The translations under genes were made by a program, and so were the position numbers. From an uncultured Clostridia bacterium (GTDB lineage Bacteria > Bacillota > Clostridia > TANB77 > CAG-508), in NCBI GenBank assembly GCA_946410665.1, contig CAMKBC010000005.1, positions 1-38,014 of the forward strand: a stretch of DNA of 38,014 nucleotides, in the 5' to 3' direction. Each line of letters starts with the position of its first letter. Positions within the stretch are counted from its first letter, which is position 1. Below are positions 34,527 to 38,014 of this stretch, one piece after another. A model generated the notes under the pieces. That model was given only the letters and a program-made list of their open reading frames with translations. It was not told the DNA's origin and made no database searches.

Positions 34527-35880
34527 AAAATATAATTCCTGATTCTAAAAATTGTATTATTCCTAGTAATCCAACAAATATAGCAACGATCTTTAAATGT
34601 AAGTATCCGTTCTTTACTGAAATCTCTTCTACTTCCTCATTTCTCTTGCTATATGCTATTGCTAATACACTTCCTAATAAAGCTACAACCATGCAGATTA
34701 ATATCTTCCAATCAAGTACATAACTTAATGCAAATCTTTGAATTAATAATCCTGGTATAAATACGAATACTAATCCTTTTGTAAATGCTAGTAATCCAGA
34801 TTTAACACATGAACATCCACGCTGAAATTTGAATCTAACATAGCTGTTGATAGCTAAATGCATTGCATATGTTGTTACATAAGTCATGTATATTTGTTCT
34901 CTTTGACCTATGATCGAAACAATTAAACATATTGCCAAACCAATAATTACGTTTGTTTCTACTATTCTTACATCGTACTTGTTGTGTCTTTCTTTTGCAT
35001 TAGGTAATGGGAATGTCATGACTGTTAATAATAGTAGTAATGGTGGAATTAATGCGTACCACCAATATAAAACTATTGTTAAATATCCAACTACAATTGC
35101 TTCTGCAATTGCCATCTTACTGAACACTTTAACTTTGCTGATTATAAATACGATTAATATTAACGCAAAAACTATTAGCAAGTTAATTCTTAATTCCTCA
35201 GTTGTTAACGACATTAAATGTCTAACAAATGCAAATGCTGCAAGTGGTATCAATAAGTTGTCACTTCCATTACTTGAAATCATTTCAACTAAAGCAATAA
35301 TAAATCCAACTATTAATGAAATGTGTAAAACGCTTTCTCTTGCTACTTCTGTAAATAATAACAATGGTACTAATGTTGCCATGAATGCTACGCAGAAGAA
35401 TGCAAAACTTCCTTCTAGTGATTTTTTGTCTTCTGTTGCTTCTGCTAATTGTTTCTTTCCATATATCTTTCCAATTAAAGCGGCTGTGCTATCTGCAAAT
35501 GTTAGAATTAGAATTGGAATACTATATAAAACTTTATCGCCTTTTGATAAGTAGAACACTAGCAATACAGCAATAATATAAAAGAACTCCCCTAGTGATT
35601 TTCTCTTAACTCCATATAGTACTGTTCCAAATGGTGTTTTATCTTTTAACTTTCTTATAATGTACAAGAAAACAAATGCTATAGCAGCTAAAACTACTGC
35701 AGACCACACATTTTTAAATAGATATGGCAATGCTAACATTGATAATCCCATCGCCATATGAAAACCTTTTCTTCTTGTTTCAGGTTTTAATTTCAATATC
35801 TTTTCTAGTACTGTAATAACTAACATGCAAGCTACTAGAATTAGTGAAATTATCCCTATTCCCTGCCACTCAATTATCAT
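34516..35880 (-). CDS. Dolichol/phytol-kinase-like polytopic membrane protein
   Basis: The N-terminal half (about 1-200) has marks of CTP-dependent polyprenol kinases: ETRRKGFHMAMGLSM (34-48), TFADSTAALIGKIYGK (128-142) and KKSLEGSFAF (152-161). These kinases phosphorylate dolichol, phytol or diacylglycerol. The C-terminal half (about 250-454) adds seven or so membrane segments and the cytoplasmic pieces FPLPNAKERHNKYD and FKFQRGCSCVKSG, a domain I do not recognise. At 454 residues it is about twice the size of bacterial kinases of this type. It overlaps the BtaA-like gene by 4 bases (ATGA) and the GNAT gene by 11. The role fits activation of a lipid alcohol in the same pathway. Confidence 0.78.
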   Translation of the reverse strand: MIIEWQGIGIISLILVACMLVITVLEKILKLKPETRRKGFHMAMGLSMLALPYLFKNVWSAVVLAAIAFVFLYIIRKLKDKTPFGTVLYGVKRKSLGEFFYIIAVLLVFYLSKGDKVLYSIPILILTFADSTAALIGKIYGKKQLAEATEDKKSLEGSFAFFCVAFMATLVPLLLFTEVARESVLHISLIVGFIIALVEMISSNGSDNLLIPLAAFAFVRHLMSLTTEELRINLLIVFALILIVFIISKVKVFSKMAIAEAIVVGYLTIVLYWWYALIPPLLLLLTVMTFPLPNAKERHNKYDVRIVETNVIIGLAICLIVSIIGQREQIYMTYVTTYAMHLAINSYVRFKFQRGCSCVKSGLLAFTKGLVFVFIPGLLIQRFALSYVLDWKILICMVVALLGSVLAIAYSKRNEEVEEISVKNGYLHLKIVAIFVGLLGIIQFLESGIIFYGI

Positions 35881-36989
35881 TTAACTTCCTCCACAATAAA
35901 TTTGCTATAGAAGAATGCTTTATCCTCAGCTAATAATTGTTTTGATAATTCTTCTTTATATTCTATTTTATCTATAGTTCTTGATGCTTGTTTATCTGAA
36001 AGCATATTCCAGTATGCTATTCTCGAACCCTTTGGTGCTTTAGTTAAAATTACATTAACTATTTGGCACATATCTTCTTCACTCATGTATTCGAAAATAT
36101 CACTCAAGTTACATTTATCTATTTTCTTAATATCATTTCTATTTATAAATGTTTCTACTGTTTCTTTCAAAACAACCAATTTATCTAGTCTTGATTTAAT
36201 TGTTTCAAAGTTCTCTTTTCTATAAGCAACTGGTAATGCATTGTCATATCTGCAATTGATGATGTATTGTAGGTACGAGTTTTCTGATGTGTCTAGCTCA
36301 GTAATTGCATATTTTGTTCTTTCTAATATGTGCTCTGCAACGTTTACATTAACGTATCTAAAGAATGCTTTATCTCTTCCTAGTTTGCCCATAACTTTTC
36401 TTGAGAAGAACATTTTAAACAATACTCTCCATCTTCTGTTGTTCCAAACTTTATCGTAAAACTCGTATCTCTCTTCTTTACTCTTCTTTTGAAGTAATCT
36501 ATCTCTAGTTTTTCTACTATGAATTAATGGCAATACTTTGTTTCCAAAAATGTGAAAGTAGTTTTCAAACTTACCACAGTGAATTATGCCTCTTTTGATA
36601 TAGTCTCTATGGCTTTCAAAATATTCTCTAGCTTTTTTAGGAATCTTTCCTTTAATCTTTTCAAAGATTTCATTTCTATCTTCACAATCAGACACGCCAA
36701 TAAATTGCATACATTCTTCATATTCTAAATACTTGTATGCAGCTATTTTCAATTGAACACAAAAGATTTGCTCTTCATTTAAATCGATTGCATATACTTT
36801 ATTTGGATTGCTAAGTAATAAACTAAATGCATTTTCTCCTGCTGAAGCAATACTTAAAACATCATCAGTCTCTTTAATATCTAGAGCTTTGATCAATATC
36901 TCAGCATCTTCCCAAACTTGTGCATAACGTATCAAATTAAATTCAGCATAATCTTCAACTTCACTTTTTATCATTTTGTTTTTTGCCAT
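35877..36989 (-). CDS. BtaA-like (DUF3419) S-adenosylmethionine aminocarboxypropyltransferase
   Basis: BtaA moves the 3-amino-3-carboxypropyl group of SAM to diacylglycerol, the first step of betaine lipid synthesis. The 370-residue protein has the family SAM site DDVLSIASAGENAFSLLL (42-59) and VYAIDLNEEQ (65-74), an early RYAQVWED (21-28), the central HCGKFENYFHIF, and the C-terminal GSRIAYWNML strand. No methyltransferase of the BtaB type lies next to it, so a trimethylated head group is not expected from this operon alone. It is the first gene after the extended -10 promoter, with an AGAGGAA ribosome site. The lipid acceptor is inferred from the family, not shown. Confidence 0.82.
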   Translation of the reverse strand: MAKNKMIKSEVEDYAEFNLIRYAQVWEDAEILIKALDIKETDDVLSIASAGENAFSLLLSNPNKVYAIDLNEEQIFCVQLKIAAYKYLEYEECMQFIGVSDCEDRNEIFEKIKGKIPKKAREYFESHRDYIKRGIIHCGKFENYFHIFGNKVLPLIHSRKTRDRLLQKKSKEERYEFYDKVWNNRRWRVLFKMFFSRKVMGKLGRDKAFFRYVNVNVAEHILERTKYAITELDTSENSYLQYIINCRYDNALPVAYRKENFETIKSRLDKLVVLKETVETFINRNDIKKIDKCNLSDIFEYMSEEDMCQIVNVILTKAPKGSRIAYWNMLSDKQASRTIDKIEYKEELSKQLLAEDKAFFYSKFIVEEVK

Positions 36990-37036
36990 TTTTCATTCCT
37001 CTAAAAACTTAATTTCGCTTAGAATTTTCCATGATT

Positions 37037-37045
37037 ATTATACCA
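37037..37045 (-). promoter_or_regulatory. Extended -10 promoter of the lipid operon
   Basis: TGGTATAAT on the minus strand, about 48 bases before the first ATG. No good -35. A palindrome AGCAA-GT-TTGCT (37048-37059) lies directly upstream of the -10 and could be an operator. Confidence 0.7.
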
Positions 37046-37102
37046 AAGCAAGTTTGCTATATTATTAAAATATTAATACATTTTTGACTTGTATAAATAC
37101 GC

Positions 37103-37129
37103 AAAAAAGCCGGACTAAGTCCGACTTTT
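37103..37129 (-). terminator. Terminator of the replication-relaxation-like gene
   Basis: On the minus strand, stem GTCGGAC/GTCCGGC (one G-T pair) with a 3-base loop and flanking A and T runs, followed by six T. It separates this gene from the lipid operon. Confidence 0.88.
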
Positions 37130-37136
37130 AATAATG

Positions 37137-38014
37137 CTAACCTAAAAATTTAGCACTTACGTTATTAATTTTAAATTGAGTACCATTGCTTACAAATTCA
37201 TATAATGATTTGTCTAGTGTTTCCTCATTTTGATCTAAATCAGTTGTATAATAATACTTCATTGCAGGTAATAAAGCTTTATTAACATATAACGCTTTAA
37301 ATACTTCAGCCATATGCTTTTGATCTTCGCAAACAAATACTAATTGAGGAACTGATCTAAATCCTCCATCTCCTGGAGCAAATGCTTCATAGAAGTCTTT
37401 CCATAAAAGCATTCTTTCTAGTAATTTTTCTTCCCAGCCTTGGTTTCTTCTAACTATTTCATAAGCTATTGAAACTTCTGCTTTTCCTACTGTGAAATCA
37501 ATTGCTGTGATTGGCTTAAATGTTTTTCCAATTCTCTTAGCTGTTAATTGTGGTTTTAAATGATATGCTTTGAATGTTTTAACCTTTCTCATATAAGCTA
37601 TGATTAATTGGTTTCCAGCTAATTTCTTCTTCATCATTTCAACTGGCTTTGCATTGTCTGATGGTTGCCATTTACATTCAATTTCTCTTGAATTTAATAG
37701 GTATTTACCCATCTTTTCCATGCAATATACTCTATAAACACCATTTCCATCTGCTGATGTGAAATAATATCTAGTAATAATCTTATTCTTTAATAATTGT
37801 TCTAATTTCTTATTAAGTTTATCTTGATCCTTAACGTCATATTTGTAGTATTCTAATAATTGAAAAATTTGTCTTGATGTTAAGAATTCAAATTCATTGA
37901 TTAACTCAAGAATTTTAAAATGCAATTCATTGATGTGTCCTATGTTGATTTTTTGAAGTATTTGATTCATTGAAACATATCCATCTTTTCCATCAAATAC
38001 TTTTATTTCACCTT
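37137..38014 (-). CDS. Replication-relaxation-like winged-helix protein, start outside window
   Basis: The visible 292 codons run open to the window edge. The ATG at 37970 has no ribosome site, and the 14 codons before it read GEIKVFDGKDGYVS without a stop, so it is probably internal. The N-terminal visible part is a winged helix (FKILELINEFEFLTSRQIFQLL, then LNKKLEQLLKNKIITRYYF). The second half holds ITAIDFTVGKAEVSIAYEIVRR, EKLLERMLLWKDFY and VPQLVFVCEDQKHMAEVFKAL, an arrangement like replication-relaxation proteins (PF13814) of plasmids and integrative elements. That assignment is from pattern only. It is closed by the terminator at 37103-37129. The partner most often seen with this family, a VirD4-like ATPase, is 10 kb away. 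Confidence 0.7.
   Translation of the reverse strand, partial: GEIKVFDGKDGYVSMNQILQKINIGHINELHFKILELINEFEFLTSRQIFQLLEYYKYDVKDQDKLNKKLEQLLKNKIITRYYFTSADGNGVYRVYCMEKMGKYLLNSREIECKWQPSDNAKPVEMMKKKLAGNQLIIAYMRKVKTFKAYHLKPQLTAKRIGKTFKPITAIDFTVGKAEVSIAYEIVRRNQGWEEKLLERMLLWKDFYEAFAPGDGGFRSVPQLVFVCEDQKHMAEVFKALYVNKALLPAMKYYYTTDLDQNEETLDKSLYEFVSNGTQFKINNVSAKFLG

Noticed and set aside
34910-35554. Plus-strand open frame of 214 codons
   Set aside because: Antisense to the kinase-like membrane protein gene; no ribosome site, promoter or recognisable protein.
1-38014. CRISPR arrays, insertion sequences, rRNA genes, riboswitches
   Set aside because: No regularly spaced repeats, transposase frames, rRNA segments or long structured leaders were seen by eye.

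Overview
The window is AT-rich DNA in which every long frame reads with the standard bacterial code. Its families (YlmH, GpmI, PgsA, HU, MtaB, HI0933-type flavoprotein), AGGAGG-type ribosome sites and two tRNAs with encoded CCA point to a low-GC Firmicute. An anaerobic, probably uncultured gut-type Clostridia relative is my best guess; the species cannot be named from the sequence. Most genes lie on the minus strand. A plus-strand island runs from 22441 to 26859, and the amylase gene stands alone at 16992-18458. No gene-free stretch exceeds 300 bases, and I saw no rRNA, CRISPR array, transposase or integrase.

Region 1 (1-4942, minus): the start of mfd (cut by the window edge), mtaB, a YlmH-like S4 protein, a tocopherol-cyclase-like protein and a zinc-ribbon protein. 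Region 2 (4969-12110, minus): a glycolytic operon gap-pgk-tpiA-gpmI read from a consensus promoter. Without a visible terminator it runs on into a DUF2207 membrane protein, a YezG-type immunity protein and tRNA-Gln(CTG). Region 3 (12203-16865, minus): a WG-repeat protein, an HI0933 flavoprotein, a COG1313-type radical SAM protein and an unknown glycine-zipper protein. Region 4: a cytosolic alpha-amylase on the plus strand, then on the minus strand a small membrane protein and an operon of TPR protein, prepilin-like peptide, A24 peptidase and ROK kinase.

Region 5 (22400-26859, plus): tRNA-Leu(TAA), a compositionally foreign gene with a possible macro-type fold, pgsA, an HU gene and an orphan VirD4-like coupling ATPase. 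The foreign-looking gene lies between two copies of a terminator-plus-promoter module that share a 16-base direct repeat.

Region 6 (26880-37045, minus) is the most interesting part: six tightly packed genes behind an extended -10 promoter. In order of transcription they are a BtaA/DUF3419 aminocarboxypropyltransferase, a dolichol/phytol-kinase-like membrane protein, a tandem GNAT, an OleC-like AMP ligase, a UbiA-family prenyltransferase and a 1418-residue fusion. The fusion joins a rifampin-phosphotransferase-like dikinase, a fatty-acyl AMP ligase and an acyl carrier domain. Together they look like an undescribed pathway for an unusual membrane lipid or lipid-linked metabolite. The operon lies between the VirD4-like gene and a gene resembling replication-relaxation proteins (37137 to the window end), whose real start is outside the window.
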